A DNA stretch of 64,000 bases, taken from the NCBI RefSeq assembly GCF_030125375.1, contig NZ_JASJUU010000003.1, positions 696,247 through 760,246 of the forward strand, in the 5' to 3' direction. The translations under genes and the position numbers were made by a program. Numbering within the stretch: the stretch's first letter is position 1; each line of letters starts with the position of its first letter. The stretch is from Pseudoalteromonas umbrosa (GTDB taxonomy: Bacteria > Pseudomonadota > Gammaproteobacteria > Enterobacterales > Alteromonadaceae). Positions 37,709-47,218 of this stretch are shown here, piece by piece. The notes beneath the pieces were generated by a model. The model was not told the origin of the DNA. It saw only the letters and a list, made by a program, of their open reading frames with translations, and did not search any database.

Positions 37709-38284
37709 ATGGAAATTGGTATCTTTATTTACAATGGCGTCGAGTCTATGGACTTTTGCGGTCCGCTCGAAGTATTTACAACTGCCTCTCGTATTTCAAA
37801 ACGTCCCATTAATGTCAGCTTAATTGCACCGAGCAACTCGCCGATTAGAGCGCGGGGCGACTTATCGATTAATCCTCACTTTTGCATACATGGGCATCCA
37901 AGGTTTGATTTATTGATTGTCGCTGGTGGCAAGCTTGATCGAGTGATAGACAATCAAGCGGTATTAGATTGGTTAGCTGAAACTGCAACGCATACACGGC
38001 ACTGTGCTTCAATATGCAGTGGTGTTTTTTTGTTTGCAAAAGCGGGTTTAATTGAAGGAAAAACTGTCACAACCCACTGGCAACGCATTGAAGAATTGAG
38101 CCAAAAGTACCCTCACCTATCTGTAGTCAATGATAAACGCTTCGTCACAGATCAAAATTTTACTAGCTCAGCGGGCGTTGCTTCTGGTATCGATATGAGC
38201 CTAGATATGGTGAAAAAAAGGTTCGGTTTTGATGTGGCGAGGAAAACAGCCCACCAGATGGATTATTTGTGGTCTGAACTATAA
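37709..38284 (+). CDS. DJ-1/PfpI family protein
   Basis: A 191-residue DJ-1-like protein. The conserved nucleophile Cys is in HCASICSGVFLFAKAGL, and FTSSAGVASGIDMSLDM follows. It resembles the N-terminal domain of GlxA-type regulators but has no AraC part, so may be an isonitrile hydratase-like or glyoxalase-like enzyme. A GATC motif copy (38150-38169) encodes DQNFT in the SAG region. Likely single gene; the reductase gene follows 100 bases later. Confidence 0.85.
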   Translation: MEIGIFIYNGVESMDFCGPLEVFTTASRISKRPINVSLIAPSNSPIRARGDLSINPHFCIHGHPRFDLLIVAGGKLDRVIDNQAVLDWLAETATHTRHCASICSGVFLFAKAGLIEGKTVTTHWQRIEELSQKYPHLSVVNDKRFVTDQNFTSSAGVASGIDMSLDMVKKRFGFDVARKTAHQMDYLWSEL

Positions 38285-38384
38285 TTGCTTGAGCGCTTTT
38301 TTACTAAAAACTGTATCAAAGCAGCTAATTAATCTAGACTTTTAGCCGATACATAATCATTGGCTAAGGCAAGCGGTTAAGGTA

Positions 38385-38933
38385 ATGAAGACAAAAAACA
38401 CAGTATATTTAGCACAAAGCTTAGATGGTTATATTGCAGATCAGCATGGTAACATTGATTGGCTCTCGAAAATTGACAACCCTGAGCATAGTGACTTGGG
38501 ATTTGGTAATTTCATGGCTGACATAGATGCAATTGTGATGGGCAAAAATACCTTTGAGCAAGTAATGTGCTACGGGCAGTGGCCTTATGACAAACCTGTA
38601 TTTGTGCTGAGTCAGTCTCTTGAAAAATTGCCCGAGCAGAGTAAAGGCAAAGCTTATTTAGTATGTGCCAGTGAGCAAGAAGTCGTATCTCAACTGCATC
38701 AGTTGGGCCATTACCGACTTTATATAGATGGTGGAAAATTGGTGCAAAGCTTTCTAACCAAAGGTCTGATCGACGAATTAATTGTGATCACTGTACCTGT
38801 GGTCTTAGGACAAGGTCTAAAGTGGTTGCCAAATGAACCTGTGAAAGGAAAGATAAGCCTGCTTGCGACGTCCGTGTTGATAGGGCAATTAGTGCAATCT
38901 CATTATCAAATTGAAAAGCTCCCCTTGTTGTAA
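38385..38933 (+). CDS. DHFR/RibD-type reductase family protein
   Basis: A 182-residue protein of the dihydrofolate reductase-like RibD C-terminal family: YLAQSLDGYIADQHGNIDWL, IDAIVMGKNTFEQVM, then LYIDGGKLVQSFL and a C-terminal IDELIVITVPVVLGQG. Small NADPH-dependent reductase; substrate unknown. Its stop lies in a terminator hairpin with the convergent GNAT gene. Confidence 0.9.
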   Translation: MKTKNTVYLAQSLDGYIADQHGNIDWLSKIDNPEHSDLGFGNFMADIDAIVMGKNTFEQVMCYGQWPYDKPVFVLSQSLEKLPEQSKGKAYLVCASEQEVVSQLHQLGHYRLYIDGGKLVQSFLTKGLIDELIVITVPVVLGQGLKWLPNEPVKGKISLLATSVLIGQLVQSHYQIEKLPLL

Positions 38934-38941
38934 AGGGGGCT
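38917..38941 (-). terminator. Hairpin between convergent genes
   Basis: AGCTCCCCTT pairs with AAGGGGGCT (one bulge) around the reductase stop codon. Read on the minus strand, the hairpin is followed by AGCTTTTC, so it best ends the minus-strand GNAT transcript. Confidence 0.5.
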
Positions 38942-38953
38942 GACAGTCACTAT

Positions 38954-39397
38954 CTAGCCGTTAAACTTCGGTAATAACATCATGAAGTACTCAAACTCAT
39001 CTTCGGCATGTACTACAAAACCGAGCTTGTGATATAGGCGTTTAGCTGGGCTTTCTTTTAGTACACTTAAGTGCGTTGGAAGGTGTGGATATTGACCTAA
39101 AAGCTGTTTGAGTATGGCACATCCAAAACCTTTATTTTGAAATTTCGGCAGCACTTGTATCTGCATAATCTCTAGGCTGAGTACAGTGGCTTTGTATCTA
39201 AGGCAACCTACTTTTTCATTATTTACGTAAATGATATTCGCATATTGATAGTGCTCTTCTATACGACTTAGATGAGCTTCTTGAGATAAGAAGATCCCTT
39301 GTCGCTCTAAATGTTCTGTCATTGTTTGTATGCGCAAAGACAACAGAAAGTCTTTATCTGACTCTGTGGCGATCTGAAATATGATACTCATATTCAC
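38954..39397 (-). CDS. GNAT family acetyltransferase
   Basis: A 147-residue GNAT enzyme; IMQIQVLPKFQNKGFGCAILKQLL carries the acetyl-CoA loop (QNKGFGC), then LSVLKESPAKRLYHKLGF. Substrate unknown. Convergent with the reductase gene. Confidence 0.83.
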   Translation of the reverse strand: MNMSIIFQIATESDKDFLLSLRIQTMTEHLERQGIFLSQEAHLSRIEEHYQYANIIYVNNEKVGCLRYKATVLSLEIMQIQVLPKFQNKGFGCAILKQLLGQYPHLPTHLSVLKESPAKRLYHKLGFVVHAEDEFEYFMMLLPKFNG

Positions 39398-39579
39398 CTC
39401 TGTGCTCAGAAAGCATTATCTTGCAAAGTATGATTGCCTCTGCTTAAACACTTTACGAAATAAAAGTGACAAAATTTGGAGAGGTGGCCTATTTTGAATT
39501 TAAATTAACTTGTGGGTATGAGTGAACTAAACATAATGATGTATTGCGCGTCTAATCGTGAGAGTAATTAGGAGAAAAG

Positions 39580-40080
39580 ATGAATATAGCGCTCGTCAAC
39601 TATGATAAAACTTGGCCTAGCCAATTTGTAAAGGAGCGCGATCGACTTCAAGCGTTGATTGCGCCTTGGGTGGTAGGCGACATTGAACATGTTGGCAGTA
39701 CATCTGTCCCTGGCATGATTGCGAAACCCATTATCGATATTATGGTTGGGATAAATAACTTAAAAGATACACGTGGCGCGATTGATGTAATGAGTACCAA
39801 TGGATATTGCTATTACCCATATAAACCGGAGCAAATGCACTGGTTTTGTCGCCCCTCGCCTGAGTTTAGAACGCATCATGTACATTTGATTCCCTACCAA
39901 AGCCCGCTATGGTTTGAGCGCATTGCTTTTAGGAATATTCTACGCACAAATGATAAGGTGGCCCGGCAGTACGCACATCTAAAGCGAACACTCGCGCAAA
40001 CTCACCATCATAACCGAGAGGCCTATACACAACAAAAATGGCCCTTTATCGAGAAAGTATTGGCTTCAATGGGCTCTTAA
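39580..40080 (+). CDS. GrpB family protein
   Basis: A 166-residue member of the GrpB/UPF0157 nucleotidyltransferase-like family: EHVGSTSVPGMIAKPIIDIMV is the family signature, and HHVHLIPYQSPLW follows. Members are proposed nucleotidyltransferases; function unproven. A second GrpB member occurs at 53468-54022. Confidence 0.9.
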   Translation: MNIALVNYDKTWPSQFVKERDRLQALIAPWVVGDIEHVGSTSVPGMIAKPIIDIMVGINNLKDTRGAIDVMSTNGYCYYPYKPEQMHWFCRPSPEFRTHHVHLIPYQSPLWFERIAFRNILRTNDKVARQYAHLKRTLAQTHHHNREAYTQQKWPFIEKVLASMGS

Positions 40081-40100
40081 TGATGAAAGGCCCTTTGTGT

Positions 40101-40524
40101 TTATCGCGTGATAAAACCGCCATTTACAAACAGCGTTTGGCCTGTTGTCCATTGAGACAGAGGTGAAGCGAGAAACGCGACGATTGGTACAATGTCATCG
40201 ATGGTGCCAAGTCGCTGAGAAACACTGGCGGCACTTAAATAAGCCACAGATTCAGGTGATTCTTGTTGATGGAAAAAATCAGTATCAATGGGGCCCGAGC
40301 AAACTAAATTGACTGTGACCTCCCCGACTGCCGATTTCTTTGGCAAGCGCTATGGCAAACTGTTCGAGTGGCGCTTTAAAGCCTACATAGAGCGAGTCAT
40401 CGTCAGTAAATGCACCTAAAAATGATCTACCAATGTTGATGATCTTGCCATTGTCTTTGTGGGTTTTTGCCGTTTGTTTATCCTTATATACTATAGCTAC
40501 TTTGCGCATGGTCATTCGTTGCAT
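40101..40524 (-). pseudogene. Decayed short-chain dehydrogenase (SDR) gene
   Basis: Two overlapping minus-strand frames together encode the C-terminal part of an SDR. Frame one runs ...DNGKIINIGRSFLGAF, SLYVGFKAPLEQFAIALAKEIGSRG and then breaks. Frame two continues VTVNLVCSGPIDTDFFHQ and ends WTTGQTLFVNGGFITR. One extra G at about 40315-40322 explains the shift. The Rossmann N-terminus (TGxxxGIG) is missing, so the gene is both frameshifted and 5'-truncated. The active-site Tyr and Lys (YVGFK) are still readable. Conserved enough to be a recent loss. Confidence 0.85.
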
Positions 40525-40574
40525 TGATGTTAGACTAAGGTTTTTAGTTATCAGCGAATTGTCGAGAGAGCTTA

Positions 40575-41048
40575 ATGCAAACTGTGAGCATTTTTGTGGA
40601 CGTACAAAATATCTATTACACCACTCGGAGCGCTTATCAGCGTAACTTTGATTACAACCGTTTTTGGGCTGAAGTGACGCATAACCGACAAGTAGTCAAC
40701 GCATATGCCTATGCGATAGATAGAGGCGATGAAAAGCAACGTCAATTTCAAAATATTCTTAGGGCCATTGGATTTGAGGTTAAACTAAAACCCTTTATCC
40801 AGCGCTCGGATGGCACTGCAAAAGGCGATTGGGATGTCGGGATCACCATAGATGTGCTTGAGTCAGCTAAGGATTCTGACTTAATTATTTTGGCATCAGG
40901 AGATGGCGACTTTGATATTTTACTTAATACGGTACGTAATAAATATCAATCAGAGGCGCATGTGTATGGTGTACCTTCCTTGACAGCTGCGAGTTTGATG
41001 AATGCCGCCACTCAGTTTACCCCGATAGATTCTTCTTTGCTTTTATAG
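40575..41048 (+). CDS. NYN domain protein (LabA/DUF88 family)
   Basis: A 157-residue PIN-like NYN domain. The acidic residues are in SIFVDVQNIYY, AKGDWDVGITIDVLE and LIILASGDGDFDILL, the conserved Asp set of NYN ribonucleases. Probably an RNase or RNA-processing protein; target unknown. Starts 50 bases from the SDR pseudogene, divergent to it. Confidence 0.9.
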   Translation: MQTVSIFVDVQNIYYTTRSAYQRNFDYNRFWAEVTHNRQVVNAYAYAIDRGDEKQRQFQNILRAIGFEVKLKPFIQRSDGTAKGDWDVGITIDVLESAKDSDLIILASGDGDFDILLNTVRNKYQSEAHVYGVPSLTAASLMNAATQFTPIDSSLLL

Positions 41049-41109
41049 CGTTATTTGCCATAGGGCGCGCTGAAACGCAATCTATGGCACTTGGACCTGC
41101 ACTGCCCTT

Positions 41110-41877
41110 TTATTTGCCTGTTAGTCTGCTTTGCAACCGCTGACAAGATTGGCCATTTAAATGCCCTTTGAACAATGCTGACATTGATTTTTTTAGCCAC
41201 ATTGGACCTTCATCTGTCATATCATTGTGCTTTGAATTGGGAATATTAATCACACACCCAGGATAAGTTTGTAATTCTTTTTCTGTGTATAAAACGCCTT
41301 TGTCTGCTGGAAAGTCACTGCCACGAATTGATAGCACAGAGACGGCTTTATTGCGTGGCAGTGGTACACGTCTATGATCAAATGTAACCAGTCCAGAGAC
41401 ATATTTTTTGCCTTGGTTGATCAATAGTGCGGATATATCTCCGCCATTAGAGTGACCAATGAGTAAGAGGTTATCAAAGTCATATTGTGGATAGTGTGCT
41501 GCAAGGGTCGAGCGTACAAAGTCTAATGTTTTTGCCCCTCGTTGCCAATTTTCTTGTCGAGTCTGGTATAAATTGCCGGTCACAGATAGAGGGGGATCTG
41601 TTTTTAGTTCATGGCGAACAGACACCGAAAGGTAGCCTTGGTGCGCCAATGTATCACTGAGAAATTGATAATTTTGATGAGATTCACCATAGCCTGCGCT
41701 GATAAAAGCAACTGGGCACTGATTGTCTTTTGTGCAAAAAGCAGCATTGGTTGGCTGTTTAATTTCAATGGGAATAGATCTTTTTCGAGCTTCGTCGTGC
41801 AATACATTGATCTCGCTGCCACTTGCATTGGCATAGGTTGTTATTATCGTTATAAGCGCGAGGACTGACTTTTTCAC
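41110..41877 (-). CDS. Secreted alpha/beta hydrolase
   Basis: A 255-residue protein with an N-terminal signal peptide. The nucleophile elbow is LLIGHSNGGDISALL (GHSNG), the oxyanion region is FISAGYGESHQNYQFLSDTLA, and the catalytic His is probably in NSKHNDMTDEGPMW. Likely periplasmic esterase or acyl hydrolase of the PAF-AH/dienelactone-like type. Single gene. Confidence 0.85.
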   Translation of the reverse strand: MKKSVLALITIITTYANASGSEINVLHDEARKRSIPIEIKQPTNAAFCTKDNQCPVAFISAGYGESHQNYQFLSDTLAHQGYLSVSVRHELKTDPPLSVTGNLYQTRQENWQRGAKTLDFVRSTLAAHYPQYDFDNLLLIGHSNGGDISALLINQGKKYVSGLVTFDHRRVPLPRNKAVSVLSIRGSDFPADKGVLYTEKELQTYPGCVINIPNSKHNDMTDEGPMWLKKSMSALFKGHLNGQSCQRLQSRLTGK

Positions 41878-41989
41878 TGAGTTAATTTCCTTGTTGATTT
41901 AAGCGCAGCGATTATAGGCTGCACTCAATTAATAGTAAATATATGAAAAATATCAGTTTGTCATCTGTAAACGGGGTTGACAGTATTTG

Positions 41990-42826
41990 CTAAATATTAC
42001 CAAATAAGCCAGCATGATAATCCCGAACGGCCTGCTGAAGCTCAGCTTGGGTATTCATCACAAATGGTCCCATATGGGCAATGCGTTCGTTAATCGGTTG
42101 ACCTGCAAGTAGCAAAAGTCCTGCTTCGTGCTCTGCTGTTTCCAAAACTATGGGTGTCTTTGGGTCTAAAGTAAGGAGATATCCAGCTTGGTGAACTGTG
42201 TCTTTTAATTGGCCAGAGTGGATATAGGCAACGACTTTACCAAAGTGCGATAAATCTAAGCTCAAGGCACTATTAACTGGCAAAGAGATATCACTGATTG
42301 CGCCATCGCCTGCTAATTGATTCAGTTCGGAAGTAACTGTTTTTCCAGCTGTTTGCCACTCACCGGCCAGTGCGGTTAAGGTCGCTTTGCTATCAGTGGT
42401 GATCGTCGGCAATGGACGAGCACTTGAGTCTTGATACTTCGGTGGATTCATTTTATCTTTTGCTGGCATATTCAGCCATATTTGAAAGCCATGCATCCCC
42501 TGCTTTGCATCTGCTAATGGCATTTCAGAATGGATCACGCCCCTACCTGTGCTCATCCATTGCACTTGTCCTGCGCGGATGGCTTTTTTATTTCCCATTT
42601 GATCTTGATGCTCGAAACCGCCTTTACGTATATAGGTAAATGTTTCAATTCCGCGATGTGGGTGCGCTGGAAAGCCACCAATAAAGTCTTGTGTGTTGTC
42701 GGATTTGAGTTCATCGATCATTAAAAATGGGTCTATGCTTTTTCCATCAAACCCTGCGATCCGTTGTATTTTTACACCAGCCCCGTCTTGCGTTGCTTGT
42801 GCTTTAGTTAGCCTTAAAACTTTCAT
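41990..42826 (-). CDS. Pirin family protein
   Basis: A 278-residue bicupin. The N-terminal cupin metal ligands lie in FPAHPHRGIETFTYIRKGGFEHQDQMG, with the downstream GVIHSEMP His/Glu, and a C-terminal pirin domain has LLLLAGQPINERIAHMGPFVMNT. Pirins may be quercetin 2,3-dioxygenases or redox sensors. I start at the ATG 42826; the frame upstream begins with a TTG. Confidence 0.92.
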   Translation of the reverse strand: MKVLRLTKAQATQDGAGVKIQRIAGFDGKSIDPFLMIDELKSDNTQDFIGGFPAHPHRGIETFTYIRKGGFEHQDQMGNKKAIRAGQVQWMSTGRGVIHSEMPLADAKQGMHGFQIWLNMPAKDKMNPPKYQDSSARPLPTITTDSKATLTALAGEWQTAGKTVTSELNQLAGDGAISDISLPVNSALSLDLSHFGKVVAYIHSGQLKDTVHQAGYLLTLDPKTPIVLETAEHEAGLLLLAGQPINERIAHMGPFVMNTQAELQQAVRDYHAGLFGNI

Positions 42827-42948
42827 AGCTGTCTCACTTATGTGTGCCAATAAGTGTAATATAGCTACAATCTAGTCGAATAAAATTAATAAAAAGAGAA
42901 GTATTTGTTCTTATTTTAAGAATGTTTCATCTTGTTCAAGCATCATGC

Positions 42949-43674
42949 TTACTTTACTGACATCACTTGTTTTTCAGCCATTTTAATGAGTCGTTCTAAC
43001 TCTCCAGACTTTTCCATTTCACTGAGTTTGTTGTTTACCAAAGGTACAAGGTGTTTTTGTGATTCGTGTATATAGTGATATAAATCGAGCTCCGCCAAGC
43101 TTGGGCCGTGTATGACATTGTTTATCCCAAGCTTTTGTAAATACATAACACCATCCATTTTATTGGTGAGTGCCACATCTGCGAGTCCTTTTGAAACAAG
43201 CTTTAATATTTGCTCAGTCGTATCCATATCTTCAACATGTTTCATGCCTTGGGTGATGTTGTTGGTATGCTTTACCCCTCTTACTTTTACGATATGGTAT
43301 TTATGCAGGTCAGCAGCTGTTTTGATATTAACGTTACTGTCTGCCCGAACAAATGCTGCTGTCTCTAGGGAGTAATATGGTGTAGGTACTCTAATCGTAG
43401 TAGGTGTTTCATCACCGTAACTAAAAATGCGCATAATTTCGCCGTGTTTAAGACCTGTTTTGGCCTCAAATTGTGCCCGCTTTCCGGGTAATGGCGTAAT
43501 GGTAATTTTAATATTTAGCTGCTTATAGACTTCAGTTAATACAATTCGCCCTACTTCTTGTTCAATTAGATAATTGATCGAGACAAAATGGTAGATTTGG
43601 CCATACAGGGGTTGGGTGAATAGTAAAAAAAAAGCTGCAATCAAATACTTCATTGGCGACAGTGGGTTACTCAT
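42949..43674 (-). CDS. Periplasmic solute-binding protein, family 3-like
   Basis: A 241-residue secreted protein with a signal peptide (LIAAFFLLFTQPLYG). The body (YLIEQEVGRIVLTEVYKQLNIKITITPLPGKRAQ) resembles the SBP_bac_3 family; ligand pocket not identifiable. Start chosen at ATG 43674. No transport genes nearby. Second such protein in the window besides 25913-26665. Confidence 0.8.
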   Translation of the reverse strand: MSNPLSPMKYLIAAFFLLFTQPLYGQIYHFVSINYLIEQEVGRIVLTEVYKQLNIKITITPLPGKRAQFEAKTGLKHGEIMRIFSYGDETPTTIRVPTPYYSLETAAFVRADSNVNIKTAADLHKYHIVKVRGVKHTNNITQGMKHVEDMDTTEQILKLVSKGLADVALTNKMDGVMYLQKLGINNVIHGPSLAELDLYHYIHESQKHLVPLVNNKLSEMEKSGELERLIKMAEKQVMSVK

Positions 43675-43872
43675 AAAACTACTCAAAGTATAGCCCAGAG
43701 CCTATTTAATTAAAGGGGGGGCTTGAACGTTGGGGATAACGTATTGATTTTGATATACTCGGTGAGAGATCTCTATGCTTTTTGTATCACTGCGGTCACA
43801 ATATTGATCCAAATAGCAAAAAGCAAAGTACCTTTATTGCGCACGCACAACATAGACTTGATTGGTTTCAAA

Positions 43873-45204
43873 ATGACAGATAAAAGTAAGCGGGTTCCAT
43901 CTTCACGTATTTCTCGGTTAGCCCACTTGGGCGGATTGGCTTCTAAAGTAGCCTCTAATGTTGTGCTTTCTGGTGCAAAACAAGTGCTTTCAGGGCAGAG
44001 CGTGAGTAAAAAAGAACTTCTGTTACAACCTAAAAATGTGCACGCAATTGCAGATAAGCTTGCCCACCTAAGAGGAGCGGCGATGAAGCTTGGTCAGCTG
44101 GTGTCTATGGATGCAGGAGATTTGCTACCTAAAGAGCTGGCTGTATTGCTTGAAAAACTTCGTGCTGATGCTCAGCCAATGCCACATAAGCAACTTGTGC
44201 AGTTACTGAAGCAGAATTGGGGCCCAAATTGGTTAGATAAATTTAGCCATCTAGAGTTAAGAAGCTTCGCAAGAGCATCGATTGGCCAAGTGCATGAGGC
44301 CACTACTGAGTCAGGTGATAAGCTTGCGCTAAAAATTCAATATCCAGGCGTCGCAAATAGTATTGATAGCGATGTAGACAATGTTGCAATGCTAATAAAA
44401 ATGTCAGGACTGATCCCGAAGCAAGTGGTGATTGACCCGCTTATCGAGGAAGCAAAGCAACAGCTTTTAGTTGAGACAGACTACTTTGCAGAGGGCCTGC
44501 GTTTACAAGAGTTCAGGGAAGGGTTAAAAAGTTACCCTGCGTATCGTGTGCCAAATTTTTATCCGCAGTACTCTACAGGCAGCATATTAGCTATGGAGTA
44601 TGTGGTTGGAAAAGACTTGACGTGTTATGACGGTGCATCTCAAACACAAAGAGATAAAATTGCCACAGACCTGATTCGATTATTCTTTATAGAGATGTTT
44701 GAACTCGGTGCAATTCAAAGTGACCCTAACCTAGCTAATTACCTATATGACGATAAGATGCAACAGGTCGTACTATTGGACTTTGGAGCCTCTCGCACAA
44801 TTAATACAAGCCTTGCTCAAGGATATTGGTCTTTACTGCGTGCTGGTCAAACTTACGACAAAGATGCCATGACTGATGCAATTTATGAAATTGGTTACTT
44901 TAGCGATGATATCGACGATGCTTATCGTGACATTGTTCTGGAATTATTTTTCATGGCCACGGAGCCGCTCAGAGCAAAACAACCTTTCGACTTTTCTGAA
45001 AGTGATATTGCAGTTCGGATCCGTGATAAAGGAATGGATCTTAGTACACGAGAAAGGCAATGGCATACACCACCCGTTGACGCACTCTTTATACATCGAA
45101 AGTTAGCTGGATTGTACTTAATTGCTGCGAGGTTGCGCGCTAGAGTTGAAGTGAGTGATTTGTTCTCACAATTTGTTAAGCCAGCTTGCAAAGTGGAGAA
45201 GTAA
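43873..45204 (+). CDS. ABC1-kinase family protein (UbiB/AarF-like)
   Basis: A 443-residue atypical kinase. RGAAMKLGQLVSMD is the KxGQ motif, ARASIGQVHEAT the AxxASxGxVH/AAA-like nucleotide loop, LALKIQYPGV the Lys strand, and QSDPNLANYLYD plus LLDFGASR the catalytic DxxxxN and DFG-like motifs. Such proteins support ubiquinone or isoprenoid metabolism. ATG at 43873 starts the real N-terminus (TDKSKRVPSSRISRL); the upstream part of the frame is non-conserved and hydrophobic. Confidence 0.9.
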   Translation: MTDKSKRVPSSRISRLAHLGGLASKVASNVVLSGAKQVLSGQSVSKKELLLQPKNVHAIADKLAHLRGAAMKLGQLVSMDAGDLLPKELAVLLEKLRADAQPMPHKQLVQLLKQNWGPNWLDKFSHLELRSFARASIGQVHEATTESGDKLALKIQYPGVANSIDSDVDNVAMLIKMSGLIPKQVVIDPLIEEAKQQLLVETDYFAEGLRLQEFREGLKSYPAYRVPNFYPQYSTGSILAMEYVVGKDLTCYDGASQTQRDKIATDLIRLFFIEMFELGAIQSDPNLANYLYDDKMQQVVLLDFGASRTINTSLAQGYWSLLRAGQTYDKDAMTDAIYEIGYFSDDIDDAYRDIVLELFFMATEPLRAKQPFDFSESDIAVRIRDKGMDLSTRERQWHTPPVDALFIHRKLAGLYLIAARLRARVEVSDLFSQFVKPACKVEK

Positions 45205-45514
45205 GCTTTGGTTACCTGTTTTGAAAAAAGCATCATCCTTGAAAAATAATGCATATAGCATTTGTCCATCCCAAAAGTAGCTTACTTATAGCTTATTACA
45301 TTACGTCTGGAATGCCGTTATAGAGTGTATTAATAAGTAAAAAAGTGTAAGTAAGCACCTACTATAAGCCTTGAAGTGTCTCATTATCTCACTGTGTTCA
45401 CTGACACGTAACTTACTGAACTGTTGAAATTACAAGTCTTTTGTCCATACTTCTTCCATAATTTCAATCCACACTGTGGAACTTGTTGTTAGTTAAGGTA
45501 CTTAGAGGTTTTAA
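45205..45514. other. Gene-free stretch
   Basis: About 310 AT-rich bases between the ABC1-kinase gene and the dipeptidase gene. No ORF, repeat or clear terminator seen. Confidence 0.5.
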
Positions 45515-46192
45515 ATGAAAACATCAGTTTATGGGCTGATTTTGCTCGCTTTTTCTACTACAAAACTCTCCGCCACAGAGCTATCCGCGGCAGAGTTTGT
45601 TGACATCACCACTAAAGTGCCAAATATCCACACAGAGATCCGTTATTTCACGAAAGATAACTTTGTCGGTAAAAAAATTGATGGTTATTTAGCCCCGAAA
45701 TGTTTACTCAGCGCACCGGCCGCAGCAGGGGTTGCTATAGCGCAGCGAGAACTAAGCACGTTTGGTCTAGGTCTGAAAATATTTGATTGCTACCGACCAC
45801 AGATGGCCGTTGATCATTTTGTGCGTTGGGCAAAGGATCTGGATGATACTAAAAACAAGGCTCGCTATTACCCTGAAGTGCCAAAAGATAAGCTTTTCGA
45901 GCGTGGTTATATCGCTGCGCGTTCTGGGCATTCTCGTGGCAGTACCATTGATTTGACTGTCGTTGACTTAAAAACAGGCCGAGAGTTAGATATGGGCTCT
46001 GGTTGGGATTTTTTCTCAAAAGTGTCTTGGCCCAGTTATCAAGGTATTAGTACTGAGCAAAGAGCCAACCGTATGCTGTTGTCGAAGGTGATGCATACGG
46101 CAGGTTTTAAAGGGCTTAAAGAAGAGTGGTGGCACTTTACGTTAGTTAACGAACCCCATACGACTCAATACTTTACGCAACCAATCCAGTAA
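45515..46192 (+). CDS. M15 D-alanyl-D-alanine dipeptidase (VanX/DdpX-like), secreted
   Basis: A 225-residue M15 peptidase with a signal peptide. Zinc-ligand motifs are SGHSRGSTIDLTVVD (HxxxxxxD) and LKEEWWHFTLV (ExxWH), plus the FDCYRPQMAV Arg region. It cleaves D-Ala-D-Ala dipeptide or cell-wall fragments in the periplasm, probably for peptidoglycan recycling rather than antibiotic resistance; no van cluster is nearby. Confidence 0.93.
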   Translation: MKTSVYGLILLAFSTTKLSATELSAAEFVDITTKVPNIHTEIRYFTKDNFVGKKIDGYLAPKCLLSAPAAAGVAIAQRELSTFGLGLKIFDCYRPQMAVDHFVRWAKDLDDTKNKARYYPEVPKDKLFERGYIAARSGHSRGSTIDLTVVDLKTGRELDMGSGWDFFSKVSWPSYQGISTEQRANRMLLSKVMHTAGFKGLKEEWWHFTLVNEPHTTQYFTQPIQ

Positions 46193-46400
46193 ATTTTGTT
46201 GCTCTAAAAGTCAAAATCAGCACTTATTGTAAATGAGTGTAAAGATATAAAAGATTGCAAGTTATTGAATTTAATAAGTCAAGAGTATTACTTTTTATCA
46301 ATGTGAAAAATTTGTGATTGATAAAGGTCTTTTATTTCTTGATTAACTTACTTGCACCATTTAATGTACCTAAATAGCTGATAATTGTTAATATAGTGAT

Positions 46401-46997
46401 ATGTATAAGGGAATAGCCTGTGCAGTCGCACTGTTCATTGCATGTTTTCTTTGGGGAAGCCTCAGCAATGTATGTGCAAATGGAGTAAAGTCTCACACTG
46501 TAGGTACTGCAAGTGAGTACTTGAAGCACAATTTAGATACTGATACATCTCATCAAAGTGATGAACACTTTGTGATTAACAAAGCATCGACGAATGCAAG
46601 AAAAGCACTATTTGATAATCATGAATACATCAGCCAAGCTTATATAGAATTCGATATAAAACGCATTAAGAGTTTGCAAGCATCTGATTTAGTATCATTT
46701 TACGTTCCCCAGCAAGCTCGAAGTTATATGATCACCATTGACCGAATTGAGCAGTCTAAGCAAGGGGGGGTGATTGTATTTGGATACCTCACGGGTGATA
46801 AAGCACAACACACTGTCCTTAAATTGAAGTTAGAGGGACGCTCGGTTGAAGGGCGCTTGCAAACCACAAGTGGTGAGTACTTGTTTCGCTCTCACGCGCA
46901 ATATGGCTGGATAGCAGCACAATATGAGGGAAAAAGGCAATACCTTAAATATCCTGATGAATTTGCATATCCAGTAGACATCATTGCTAAAAAATAG
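46401..46997 (+). CDS. Hypothetical secreted protein
   Basis: A 198-residue protein with an N-terminal signal peptide (GIACAVALFIACFLWGSLSNVCA). The remaining part is beta-rich (LVSFYVPQQARSYMITIDRIEQ, GGVIVFGYLTGD) and contains no recognised motif. It resembles N-terminal or accessory segments of secreted proteases of marine bacteria only in general appearance, so no function is assigned. Confidence 0.5.
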   Translation: MYKGIACAVALFIACFLWGSLSNVCANGVKSHTVGTASEYLKHNLDTDTSHQSDEHFVINKASTNARKALFDNHEYISQAYIEFDIKRIKSLQASDLVSFYVPQQARSYMITIDRIEQSKQGGVIVFGYLTGDKAQHTVLKLKLEGRSVEGRLQTTSGEYLFRSHAQYGWIAAQYEGKRQYLKYPDEFAYPVDIIAKK

Positions 46998-47218
46998 CTT
47001 TCAAACCGTCCTTTTTAAAGGTGCAATTTAATTGTGCCTACATTGCGTATGTTCTATAAAAGTAGATAAAACAATGTTTTATTCAAAGTATTACTGATTT
47101 ATTGATTTCCTTATCAAGAAATTTTTGGTCCTTCACTGGAAAAAGAAAATTTTTTGTTAATAATTTTGTAATGTGGAGTATTTACTCTTCGTGTGACAAA
47201 AATATGATGGAAACGAAA

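Noticed and set aside
45515..46192. VanX-like gene as vancomycin resistance
   Set aside because: No vanA/vanH or two-component genes nearby; secreted D-Ala-D-Ala dipeptidases are common in Gram-negatives for wall recycling.
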